The notes under the pieces are model-generated. The model made no database searches. It was given only the letters and a program-made list of their open reading frames with translations, and was not told where the DNA came from. The position numbers were made by a program, and so were the translations under genes. Shown here one piece after another: positions 1 through 5,914 of a stretch of 6,390 nt of DNA. Position 1 is the first letter of the stretch. Each line of letters opens with the position of its first letter. Location of the stretch: assembly GCA_036556695.1 (NCBI GenBank), contig DATBIY010000061.1, positions 1 to 6,390 on the forward strand, written 5' to 3'. This DNA comes from DASSCW01 sp036556695 (GTDB lineage Bacteria > Chloroflexota > Limnocylindria > QHBO01).

Positions 1-1772
1 GCGCCGACCAGGCGCGACACGTTGTGGCGCTCCATGAACTCGCTCATGTCGATCTTCATGAGCGCGTCCTCGCTGCCGAACATGAACTCGGCCAGCGCCC
101 GGGCGAGCTCGGTCTTGCCGACGCCGGTGGGTCCCATGAAGATGAATGAGCCGATGGGCCGCTTGGGATCCTTCAGGCCGGCTCGCGCGCGACGGACAGC
201 CTTGGAGACGATGTCGATGGCCTCCTGCTGCCCGACGATGCGCTTGTGGAGCGCATCCTCCATGTGCAGCAGGCGCTCCGACTCCTCGGCACTGATGCGG
301 ATCACCGGGATGCCGGTCCACATGCTCACGACCTGGGCGATGTCCTCTTCGGTCACCACCGGCACGTCCTTGGCCGCCTCGTCGTGCCAGGCCGCCTTGA
401 GCTCCTCGATCTTCTCCTTGGCCTGCGCCTCCTCATCGCGCAGCCGGGCAGCGCCCTCGTAGTCCTGGCCGGCGATCGCCTCGTCCTTCTGGCGAGTGAC
501 CTCCTCCAGGGCCTTCTGGGCCTCCTTGATCTCCGGCGGAGCCGAAGCGTTGCGCAGCCGCACCCGCGATCCTGCCTCGTCAATGAGGTCGATGGCCTTG
601 TCCGGCAACGCGCGATCGGCCACGTAGCGCACGCTCAGGTCCACCGCCTGGCGCAGTGCCTCGTCGGTCATCTTCACGTGGTGGTGCGCCTCGTAGCGCT
701 CACGGATCCCGAACAGGATCTCGACCGCCTCGTCGACGGTCGGCTCCTCCACCATCACCGGCTGGAAGCGCCGCTCCAGCGCCGCATCCTTCTCGATGTA
801 CTTGCGGTACTCGTCCAGGGTGGTGGCGCCGATGCACTGCAGCTCGCCGCGGCTGAGCGGCGGCTTCAGGATGTTGGCCGCGTCGATCGCGCCCTCGGCG
901 GCGCCGGCACCGACCAGCGTGTGCAGCTCGTCGATGAACAGCACGCTGTCGGAGCTGCTGCGCAGCTCCTCGATGATCTTCTTGAGGCGCTCCTCGAACT
1001 CGCCGCGGTATTTGGTGCCGGCCACCAGCGAGCCGATGTCGAGCGTCAGCACCCGCTTCTCGGACAGCGTCTCCGGCACGTCGCCGGACACGATGCGGTG
1101 CGCCAGCGCCTCGGCGATGGCCGTCTTGCCGACGCCCGGCTCACCGATCAGCGCGGGGTTGTTCTTGGTCTTGCGGCCCAGGATCTGGATGACCCGCTCG
1201 ATCTCCTTCTCGCGGCCGATGACCGGGTCCAGCTTCCCGGCGCGTGCCAGCTCGGTCAGGTTGATGCCCAGCTGGTCGAGGGTCGGGGTCTTGGACGGGC
1301 GCTTCGACTCCTGGGTCGGCGAGACGCTGGTGCTCTGGCTCAGGACGTGGATGACCTGGTGCCGCACCTTGTCCAGGTTCACGCCCAGGCTCTCCAGCAC
1401 GCCGGCGGCGATGCCCTCGCCCTCGCGCACCAGGCCCAGCAGCAGGTGCTCGGTGCCGATGTAGTTGTGGCCCAGCCGCCGTGCCTCGTCGATGGCCAGC
1501 TCGATGACCCGCTTGGCGCGTGGCGTGAGCCCGACCTCGCCGACCACCGGACGGTCGCCGCGGCCGATGATGAACTCGACCGCGGTGCGGACCTTGGACA
1601 GCTCGACGTTCATGTTCTCGAGCACACGCGCGGCCACGCCCTCGCCCTCGCGGACGAGGCCCAGCAGCAGGTGCTCGGTGCCGATGTAGTTGTGGTTGAA
1701 CCGCTGGGCCTCATCCTGTGCCAGGGTGAGGACCTTCCTGGCTCTGTCTGTGAACTTGTCGAATCGGTCCAT
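1..1772 (-). CDS. clpC: ATP-dependent Clp protease ATPase subunit ClpC (partial, C-terminus off the left edge)
   Basis: This is an AAA+ unfoldase of the ClpC/HSP100 class, which in the cytoplasm unfolds substrates and feeds them to the ClpP peptidase. The first 590 codons are present. Visible in order: two Clp N-domain repeats, each with HNYIGTEHLLLGLVREGEG (about residues 27-45 and 102-120); the first AAA module with Walker A GEPGVGKT (210-217), pore loop GTKYRGEFEERL (about 252-263), Walker B VLFIDE (about 277-282), sensor region IGATTLDEYRKYI and arginine-finger segment LERRF (about 332); a middle region with a UVR-like coiled coil containing DYEGAARLRDEEAQAKEKIEEL (about 412-461), which is what separates ClpC from ClpA and ClpB; then the second AAA module with Walker A GPTGVGKT (547-554). 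The second Walker B and the C-terminal ClpP-docking loop lie outside the window. The ATG start gives the usual MDRFDKFTDRARKVL beginning; the Shine-Dalgarno before it is weak. No ctsR or mcsAB genes precede it, unlike the Bacillus operon. Confidence 0.97.
   Translation of the reverse strand, partial: MDRFDKFTDRARKVLTLAQDEAQRFNHNYIGTEHLLLGLVREGEGVAARVLENMNVELSKVRTAVEFIIGRGDRPVVGEVGLTPRAKRVIELAIDEARRLGHNYIGTEHLLLGLVREGEGIAAGVLESLGVNLDKVRHQVIHVLSQSTSVSPTQESKRPSKTPTLDQLGINLTELARAGKLDPVIGREKEIERVIQILGRKTKNNPALIGEPGVGKTAIAEALAHRIVSGDVPETLSEKRVLTLDIGSLVAGTKYRGEFEERLKKIIEELRSSSDSVLFIDELHTLVGAGAAEGAIDAANILKPPLSRGELQCIGATTLDEYRKYIEKDAALERRFQPVMVEEPTVDEAVEILFGIRERYEAHHHVKMTDEALRQAVDLSVRYVADRALPDKAIDLIDEAGSRVRLRNASAPPEIKEAQKALEEVTRQKDEAIAGQDYEGAARLRDEEAQAKEKIEELKAAWHDEAAKDVPVVTEEDIAQVVSMWTGIPVIRISAEESERLLHMEDALHKRIVGQQEAIDIVSKAVRRARAGLKDPKRPIGSFIFMGPTGVGKTELARALAEFMFGSEDALMKIDMSEFMERHNVSRLVG
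1413..1695 (-). repeat. Direct DNA repeat within clpC encoding the two Clp N-domain motifs
   Basis: Positions 1413-1470 and 1638-1695 match at 56 of 58 bases in the same orientation, including 39 identical bases (1432-1470 and 1657-1695). The offset is 225 bp, or 75 codons, so the reading frame is kept. The copies encode the paired N-domain motifs around YIGTEHLLLGLVREGEG. The protein repeat is a family property; the near-identity at silent positions is the notable part. Confidence 0.9.
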
Positions 1773-1832
1773 GGTTCGGTCTCGCTGGTCCGGGGCTTTG
1801 GCTTGCGTGCCTGGGCCTCTGTTTGGAGTGTA

Positions 1833-1850
1833 CGGCACCATCACGTGCCG
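1833..1850 (-). other. Small hairpin in the clpC leader region
   Basis: The arms CGGCAC (1833-1838) and GTGCCG (1845-1850) form a 6-bp stem with a 6-base loop. It lies about 60 bp upstream of the clpC start codon and would probably be in the mRNA leader. It lacks a T-tract on either strand, so it is not an obvious terminator. The role is unknown and chance occurrence in high-GC DNA is possible. Confidence 0.25.
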
Positions 1851-1856
1851 CTGCCT

Positions 1857-1887
1857 TCAATAGGTACTACGTCGTAGTGCTACTTGA
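1857..1887. promoter_or_regulatory. Operator-like dyad upstream of clpC
   Basis: This is a 31-bp dyad exactly centred on T1872. The inner arms ACTACG and CGTAGT (1866-1871 and 1873-1878) are perfect, and the outer arms TCAA and TTGA (1857-1860 and 1884-1887) sit at symmetric positions. G1864 also pairs with C1880, so 11 of 15 symmetric positions match. It lies about 85-115 bp upstream of the clpC start and beyond the hairpin that follows the S1 gene. It does not resemble CIRCE or the CtsR heptad repeat. Its symmetry about a single base suggests a site for a dimeric regulator of clpC. I could not place a convincing -35/-10 pair around it, so the role is inferred. Confidence 0.4.
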
Positions 1888-1912
1888 CGATCACCATGCG
1901 CGATTGGATGCA

Positions 1913-1942
1913 CGAGGCGGGCCCGAATCCGGGCCCGCCTCG
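1913..1942 (-). terminator. Strong GC-rich hairpin after the S1 gene, probable terminator
   Basis: There is a perfect 13-bp inverted repeat (1913-1925 and 1930-1942) around a 4-base loop, starting 26 bases past the S1 stop codon. The stem is almost entirely G/C. On the transcribed strand the sequence after the stem (TGCATCC...) has no U-run, so it is not a textbook intrinsic terminator. It could work as a U-less terminator or as a 3'-end stabiliser. Its position suggests that the S1 gene and clpC are separate transcription units. Confidence 0.65.
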
Positions 1943-1968
1943 GCTGTCGCTGGGGTGGGAGCGCGGAA

Positions 1969-4026
1969 TCAGGCCTTGGCGCCCTCCGCTTCCTCCGCGT
2001 GCGCATCGGCCTCTGCCTCGGCCTCGACCTCGGGCGCGGCGGCCTCGTCGGATGTCTCGGCCGCTGCCGGTTCCTCGGCCGCCTCTTCGGCCTCCGCCGT
2101 TGCTTCGGCTGCAACCTCGGGCTCGGCGACCGCATCGGCTTCAGGTGCCTCCTCGGCCGGAGCCTCGGCTGCCGGAGCCTCCGCTGCCGGAGCCTCGTCG
2201 GCGGCCGCATCAGCCTCTACCGGAACGGCCACCGGCTCTGCGGCTGCGGCCTCGGCCGGTTCCGAGCGGAACTGGTCGAGCAGGCCGGACGACGCAAAGG
2301 CGGCGGCCATGGTGTTGTCGATCCCCTCGTCTGGCTCGCTGATGGCGTCCTCCGGGCGGTAGTCGCGGTCGCGACGCCCGCGATCGCGGTCACGGCCACG
2401 TTCACGCCGCGGGGCCCGCTCCTCGAAGCGAGAAGACGGCATCGGTACAGCAGGGGCGGCCGACGCCGGTCGATCCTCGGCCTGCTTCAGGCTAAGGCCG
2501 AGCCGATGGCGCTCCGAGTCCAGGCTGATGATCTTCAGCTTGAGGACCTCTCCCTCCTTGACCACGTCGCCCGGATGGGCCACGCGCTGGTTGGACAGCT
2601 CGCTGATGTGGATCAGGCCCTCCAGGCCCTCCTCCACGCGAACGAAGGCGCCGAAGTTCACCAGCTTGGTGACGGTGCCCTCGATGAGGTCGCCAATCTG
2701 GTACTTGGCCACCGACTCCTGCCACGGGTCGGGCTGCAGCCGTCGGATGGACAGGCTGATACGTCCGCGTTCGTGGTTGATGTCGATGACCTCTGCCTCG
2801 ACCTCCTCGCCGATGGCGTAGGCGGTCTCCGGGTTGTTCACCTTGTTCCAGGACAGCTCGCTCTTGTGCACCAGGCCGTCGATACCGCCCAGGTCGATGA
2901 ACACGCCGAACGGCGCGATGCTGCGCACGACGCCGTTGACCCGCTGCCCGACCTGCAGGCTGCTGAACAGCTCGTCGCGCTTCTCGCGGCGCTCCTCGTA
3001 GAGCGCGACCTTCTCCGAAAGGATGAGGCGGTTGGCCTTGCGATTGACCTCGAGGATCTTGAGCCGCAGCGTGCGACCGACGAACGGCTGCAGCTTCTCG
3101 GCGATCTCCTGGGCGGCGTCACGCGGCTGCTCGTCCCGCGGCCGGCGCGGGAAGTCGACGATCTGGCTGATCGGCACGAAGCCGCGCACGCCGAGGTCGA
3201 CGATCAGGCCGCCCTTGTTGTGGTCGATGACGCGTGCCTCGACGATCTCGCCGGCGTCGAAGCGCTCCTGCATGGCGCGCCACTTGCGCTCCAGGCCGGC
3301 GCGGCGCAGCGACAGGACGGCATGCCCCTCGGGCGACTCGGGCTGCAGGACGTAAACCAGCACCTCGTCGCCGACCTTGAGCTCCGGCCGCGACTCGTCC
3401 CCGCCGTCGCGCGGACCGCGGCGGCCCATCAGCTCGCGGTTCGAGACCACGCCCTCGCTCTTGCCACCGAAGTCGACCAGGATCTCGTCCGGATCGATGC
3501 GGACGACCTTGCCCTCGACCACGTCGCCGTGCTTCAGGCTCTTGACCTCGTTCTCCGGGTCATCGAGCAGGTCGGCCATGGTCATCGCCCCGTCGGCCTC
3601 AGCGCTGGCGGCCACTGGCTCGCGAGCAGGCTCCGGCTCGGCGGCCTCCGGCTCTGCGGCCTCCGGCTCGGCGGCCTCCGGCTCGGCGGCGGCCGGCTCG
3701 GCGGCGGCCTCCATCGGCTCTGGGTCGGCTGCGGCCAGCGGCTCAGGGGTGGCCGTGGCAGCCGCGTCGGCGGTGTCATCGGCGTCGGCAGGGGTCTCGG
3801 GTGCTTCCGCGCTGGCGGCCTCGGCGGCCACTGGCTCTGCGGGCTCGGCCGTTGCGGCCTCCGCCTCTGCGTCGCTGGCGGAAACGGTCTCAGCAGCCTC
3901 GGGCTCGGCGGGCGCGCTGGCCTGCGGGTCCGTGGTCGACGACTCTGTGGCCTCCGGCTCGGTGGCCTCGGCCTGGGGCTCGGTGGCCTCAGGCTCGGCG
4001 ATCGGCTGCTTGGTCTCGTCTGTCAA
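1969..4026 (-). CDS. rpsA: 30S ribosomal protein S1-like protein with four S1 domains and long acidic tails
   Basis: This is a 685-residue S1-family RNA-binding protein, expected to act at the 30S subunit in mRNA binding. Four S1 (OB-fold) domains are readable at about 165-241, 257-337, 356-428 and 443-515. Domains three and four are the most canonical (APFGVFIDLGGIDGLVHKSELSW; VNFGAFVRVEEGLEGLIHISELS). Four domains instead of the six in E. coli is common outside Proteobacteria. The core is flanked by low-complexity acidic tails: residues 1-146 are Ala/Glu/Pro-rich and about 590-685 are Ala/Glu-rich. An Arg/Asp-rich basic patch (539-556) follows domain four, and a short non-repetitive segment, DNTMAAAFASSGLLDQF, lies at 570-586. 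The start is inferred as TTG at 4026, giving MTDETKQPIAEPEA, because AAGGAG lies upstream. CTG at 4029 would have better spacing, and ATG at residue 148 or 150 is the main alternative start, which would delete the N-terminal tail. Family assignment is firm; the exact N-terminus is not. Confidence 0.93.
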   Translation of the reverse strand: MTDETKQPIAEPEATEPQAEATEPEATESSTTDPQASAPAEPEAAETVSASDAEAEAATAEPAEPVAAEAASAEAPETPADADDTADAAATATPEPLAAADPEPMEAAAEPAAAEPEAAEPEAAEPEAAEPEPAREPVAASAEADGAMTMADLLDDPENEVKSLKHGDVVEGKVVRIDPDEILVDFGGKSEGVVSNRELMGRRGPRDGGDESRPELKVGDEVLVYVLQPESPEGHAVLSLRRAGLERKWRAMQERFDAGEIVEARVIDHNKGGLIVDLGVRGFVPISQIVDFPRRPRDEQPRDAAQEIAEKLQPFVGRTLRLKILEVNRKANRLILSEKVALYEERREKRDELFSSLQVGQRVNGVVRSIAPFGVFIDLGGIDGLVHKSELSWNKVNNPETAYAIGEEVEAEVIDINHERGRISLSIRRLQPDPWQESVAKYQIGDLIEGTVTKLVNFGAFVRVEEGLEGLIHISELSNQRVAHPGDVVKEGEVLKLKIISLDSERHRLGLSLKQAEDRPASAAPAVPMPSSRFEERAPRRERGRDRDRGRRDRDYRPEDAISEPDEGIDNTMAAAFASSGLLDQFRSEPAEAAAAEPVAVPVEADAAADEAPAAEAPAAEAPAEEAPEADAVAEPEVAAEATAEAEEAAEEPAAAETSDEAAAPEVEAEAEADAHAEEAEGAKA
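2156..2200 (-). repeat. 15-bp tandem repeat in the S1 C-terminal tail
   Basis: There are three consecutive 15-bp units (2156-2170, 2171-2185, 2186-2200) sharing GCCGGAGCCTC on the plus strand. The third unit is the most diverged. They encode the EAPAA pentapeptide iterations of residues 610-624. Confidence 0.7.
3631..3705 (-). repeat. 15-bp tandem repeat in the S1 N-terminal tail
   Basis: Five consecutive 15-bp units are present. The unit CTCCGGCTCGGCGGC is exact at 3631-3645, 3661-3675 and 3676-3690. It has one substitution at 3646-3660 and two at 3691-3705. Read on the minus strand they encode AAEPE iterations over residues 108-132. Near-identical units imply recent slippage expansion, so copy number may vary between strains. 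Confidence 0.85.
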
Positions 4027-4037
4027 CAGTAGGTTCG

Positions 4038-4043
4038 CTCCTT
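4038..4043 (-). promoter_or_regulatory. Ribosome binding site of the S1 gene
   Basis: AAGGAG on the minus strand is the only strong Shine-Dalgarno near the start of the S1 frame. It is 11 bases from TTG (4026) and 8 bases from CTG (4029). No ATG or GTG lies in frame between it and the coding sequence. It supports a non-ATG start and translation of the acidic N-terminal tail. Confidence 0.7.
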
Positions 4044-4072
4044 GATGGTCAATGTCCCCGTGGCAACAACAA

Positions 4073-4094
4073 CGCCCTCCGCACAGGGAGAGCG
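4073..4094 (-). promoter_or_regulatory. Hairpin in the presumed 5' leader of the S1 mRNA
   Basis: In the minus-strand transcript, CGCUCUCC (4094-4087) pairs with GGAGGGCG (4080-4073) over 8 bp including one G-U pair, closing a 6-base loop. It lies about 47 bases upstream of the TTG start and 30 upstream of the ribosome binding site. E. coli rpsA is translationally autoregulated through structured leader RNA; whether this hairpin does the same is inference. Confidence 0.35.
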
Positions 4095-4194
4095 TTCGAA
4101 AACCAGTTCGGGGCAAAGCGACCGTTAGCGTCGTTGCTCGACTTGGAGCTCCTCCTCGTGCTGAACCGAACGCGCACCGCGCGCGGCTATGCGG

Positions 4195-4226
4195 TTGTTC
4201 GCTACAGAGCCGATGCAGCATACCAT
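4195..4226 (+). promoter_or_regulatory. mutM: Tentative promoter of the glycosylase gene
   Basis: TTGTTC (4195-4200) and the overlapping CATACC/TACCAT (4219-4226) sit 18-20 bp apart, the best -35/-10-like pair I see before the GTG start at 4249. Matches to consensus are partial. If real, the mRNA leader would be very short, which would fit the weak ribosome binding site (GGGA, 7 bases before GTG). No convincing promoter for the divergent S1 gene was found in 4027-4248. Confidence 0.2.
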
Positions 4227-4248
4227 ACGGTCCAAATGGGACCCCCGC

Positions 4249-5070
4249 GTGCCTGAGCTCCCGGACCTTACGGTCGTCGCCGAGGAATTGGCGGCGCGGG
4301 CCGCCGGGCGCGTGGTGCAGGAGGCGAGCGCACCGGCCCCCATCCTGATGCGCGCCACTCCGGAGGAACTGCACACCCTGGCCGGAACCACGCTGGGTCC
4401 CGCCAGGCGCCGCGGCAAGTTCCTGCTCCTGCCGTTCGAGCGCGACGGCAAGCCGTTACGCCTGCTGGCCGCCAATCCGATGCTGGCGGGCCGCTTCTGG
4501 CTGCTGGCCGACGGCAAGCCCAAGGTCCGGGCGCGCACCGGGTTGCGCCTGCGCTTCGCCGACGGCGGCGAGCTGCGCTACGTCGACCGCGAGATGCTGG
4601 GCAAGCTGTACCTCGCGGCGCCGGACGCGCTCGATTCGGTGCCCGGCTGGAGCGACATGGGGCCCGATGCCGACGACCCGGCCCTCACCCTGGACGCCTT
4701 CCGGCAGCGCATCCGCCGCCATCCGGGCGAGCTGAAGTCGCTGCTGCGCAACCCGAAGTTCGTGGCCGGCATCGGGAACGCCTACTCCGACGAGATCCTG
4801 TGGGAGGCGAAGCTGGCGCCCCTGCGCCGTCGGAGCTCGCTGAGCCCCGAGGAGATCGATCGACTGTACGCCGCCATGCGCTCCGTGATGGAGGATGCCA
4901 AGACCAGCCTGCGCAAGCTCGTCCCGCCCGACATCCAGGAGCAGCACCGCGAGTTCCTGAAGGTCCATTTGCGTGGCGGCGAGCCCTGTCCGCGCTGCGG
5001 CAAGGAGCTGCGCCAGATCGGCGGGGACGAGGCGACGACCTTCTGCCGGACCTGTCAGCCACCCTTCTAG
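4249..5070 (+). CDS. mutM: Fpg/Nei-family DNA glycosylase (formamidopyrimidine-DNA glycosylase-like)
   Basis: This 273-residue protein is expected to be a bifunctional DNA glycosylase/AP lyase that removes oxidised bases in base-excision repair. GTG at 4249 is chosen because the family uses the N-terminal proline exposed after Met removal, and this start gives (M)PELPD with Pro2 and Glu3. Upstream in-frame ATGs at 4189 and 4213 would bury that proline. Other landmarks are the conserved beta-turn lysine in RRRGKFLLL (Lys57, the equivalent of E. coli Lys56), the helix-two-turn-helix GIGNAYSDEILW (174-185) with its conserved Asn177, and a C-terminal zinc finger CPRC-x15-CRTCQ (Cys247, 250, 266, 269). 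The E. coli Fpg RRF insertion loop is replaced here (RYVDREMLGKLYL), and the position of the zinc-finger Arg258 is acidic or shifted. Substrate range (8-oxoG, FapyG or oxidised pyrimidines) therefore cannot be assigned; the symbol mutM reflects family only. It converges on the LysM gene, 36 bp away. Confidence 0.92.
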   Translation: MPELPDLTVVAEELAARAAGRVVQEASAPAPILMRATPEELHTLAGTTLGPARRRGKFLLLPFERDGKPLRLLAANPMLAGRFWLLADGKPKVRARTGLRLRFADGGELRYVDREMLGKLYLAAPDALDSVPGWSDMGPDADDPALTLDAFRQRIRRHPGELKSLLRNPKFVAGIGNAYSDEILWEAKLAPLRRRSSLSPEEIDRLYAAMRSVMEDAKTSLRKLVPPDIQEQHREFLKVHLRGGEPCPRCGKELRQIGGDEATTFCRTCQPPF

Positions 5071-5106
5071 GCGGCCCGCCAGTCCCCGGCCCACCGTGGG
5101 TCGCCG
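5071..5106. other. Convergent intergenic gap between the glycosylase and LysM genes
   Basis: Thirty-six bases separate two stop codons facing each other. It holds a small palindrome (GGCGGCCCGCC, about 5070-5080) and a short CCCA/TGGG inverted repeat, but no clear bidirectional terminator with T-runs. I cannot assign a terminator here. Confidence 0.4.
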
Positions 5107-5829
5107 CTACGGAATGACCAGCACCTGGCCGGGCACGATCTCGTCCGGGTCGCTGATACCGTTGGCCTGCTGGAGGGCAGATACGCTCACGCCGAACTGG
5201 TTGGCGATGATGGACAGCGTGTCGCCCAGCTGGACGACGTAGGTCTCCGGCTTTGGCGTGGCCGGCGCGCTGGACGGCGCCGGCGAGCGGCTGGGCCGTG
5301 GCATCGGCGTGGCGGCCGGGCTTGCCGGCATGCCGGGCGTCGCCGTGGCCGTGGGCAGCGGCGTCGCGGTGCCGGCTACCGGGACGTTCACGGGCAGGCT
5401 GGCGCGGCTCGACGGCGAGGGGTCTGATCCGGAGAGCGGACCGAAGCCACCGGCCGCGGCCGTGGCCGCCGCGGCCACGCCGACGGCCGCGATGCCGGCG
5501 GCTACCACCCAGCGTCCCGGGCTCCAGGCGTATGCCCCATCGGCCGCCGCCGTTCGCCGAGCGTCGGGCGCCAGGATCAGCCGCGTTCGAGCGACATGGG
5601 TGTCGGGCGCCGGCGTGGGCACCGGCGGCATCGCGGCGTCACGGTCGGCGACGAAGGCGAGATAGAACTCGCATTGGCGGTGCGCTTCGGCCAGGCAGCT
5701 TTCCGCCTGGAAGGCACGGTCCACCGTAGCGGGTGGCGTCCGAACGTGGCAGAGATGGTCGGGGTCGTACCCATCGATCACCGTGCGGTGGTCTTCTCCC
5801 AGGGCAAGGAAGGGGCAGATCCGCTCCAC
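5107..5829 (-). CDS. Cys-rich N-terminal domain / single-pass membrane protein with C-terminal LysM domain
   Basis: This 240-residue protein is of unknown function. Residues 1-57 carry four cysteines with flanking histidines (Cys5, His25, Cys27, His28, Cys45, His50, Cys53) in a compact domain beginning MERICPFLALGEDHRT, which could bind metal. A hydrophilic segment with positive charges (Arg91, Arg92, Arg106) precedes one hydrophobic helix at about 107-126 (WVVAAGIAAVGVAAAATAAA). A Pro/Ser/Thr/Ala-rich linker (about 130-192) leads to one LysM domain at about 193-240 (ETYVVQLGDTLSIIANQFG...PGQVLVIP). LysM domains bind N-acetylglucosamine-containing glycans such as peptidoglycan. The charge pattern predicts the Cys domain inside and LysM outside. 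There is no cleavable signal peptide and no catalytic domain. The start is GTG, with a purine-rich GGGGGGAG about 12 bases upstream. I associate similar CPxLG-type Cys domains joined to LysM with Chloroflexota, from recall. A role linking cytoplasm and cell wall is inference. Confidence 0.85.
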   Translation of the reverse strand: MERICPFLALGEDHRTVIDGYDPDHLCHVRTPPATVDRAFQAESCLAEAHRQCEFYLAFVADRDAAMPPVPTPAPDTHVARTRLILAPDARRTAAADGAYAWSPGRWVVAAGIAAVGVAAAATAAAGGFGPLSGSDPSPSSRASLPVNVPVAGTATPLPTATATPGMPASPAATPMPRPSRSPAPSSAPATPKPETYVVQLGDTLSIIANQFGVSVSALQQANGISDPDEIVPGQVLVIP

Positions 5830-5889
5830 GCCGAGAGGGTACTCCCCCCGCTCAGGTGCCGAGAGCCTGGCTTCGCGTAGCCATGACGA

Positions 5890-5914
5890 AGCCCGCTCGA
5901 GGTGCGAGCGGGCT
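5890..5914 (-). terminator. Probable terminator of the rRNA operon
   Basis: The arms AGCCCGCTCG (5890-5899) and CGAGCGGGCT (5905-5914) form a perfect 10-bp stem with a 5-base loop, beginning 38 bases past the 5S 3' end. After the stem the transcribed strand reads TCGTCATGG, so the U-tract is poor. The position just after 5S and the stable stem fit an rRNA terminator or a transcript-end processing structure. It also separates the rRNA operon from the LysM gene, whose start lies 60 bases further on. Confidence 0.7.

Noticed and set aside
246..1877. Long plus-strand open frame opposite clpC (543 codons)
   Set aside because: It is an antisense shadow. The minus strand encodes an unmistakable ClpC with all expected motifs, and open antisense frames are common in GC-rich genes with strong third-position bias.
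1857..1887. CIRCE or CtsR operator before clpC
   Set aside because: The arms do not match the CIRCE TTAGCACTC/GAGTGCTAA pattern or the CtsR GGTCAAA heptad repeat; kept only as an unnamed dyad.
3631..3705. CRISPR-like or mobile repeat array
   Set aside because: The 15-bp units are contiguous with no spacers and in frame with AAEPE codons, so they are coding repeats.
1999..4032. Long plus-strand open frame opposite the S1 gene (677 codons, Leu/Gly/Arg-rich)
   Set aside because: It mirrors the repetitive Ala/Glu codons of the S1 tails and has no recognisable domain, whereas the minus strand has four S1 domains.
4189..4248. Upstream in-frame ATG starts for the glycosylase (4189 and 4213)
   Set aside because: The family needs Pro immediately after the initiator Met for catalysis, so the GTG at 4249 is the functional start.
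4027..4374. N-terminal extension of the S1 frame to an ATG at 4374
   Set aside because: It would overlap the divergent glycosylase start, has no S1-like or Ala/Glu-rich character, and ignores the strong ribosome binding site at 4038-4043.
5253..5880. Plus-strand open frames opposite the LysM gene
   Set aside because: They are low-complexity Ala/Arg/Pro shadows, and the minus strand shows a clear LysM domain and membrane helix.
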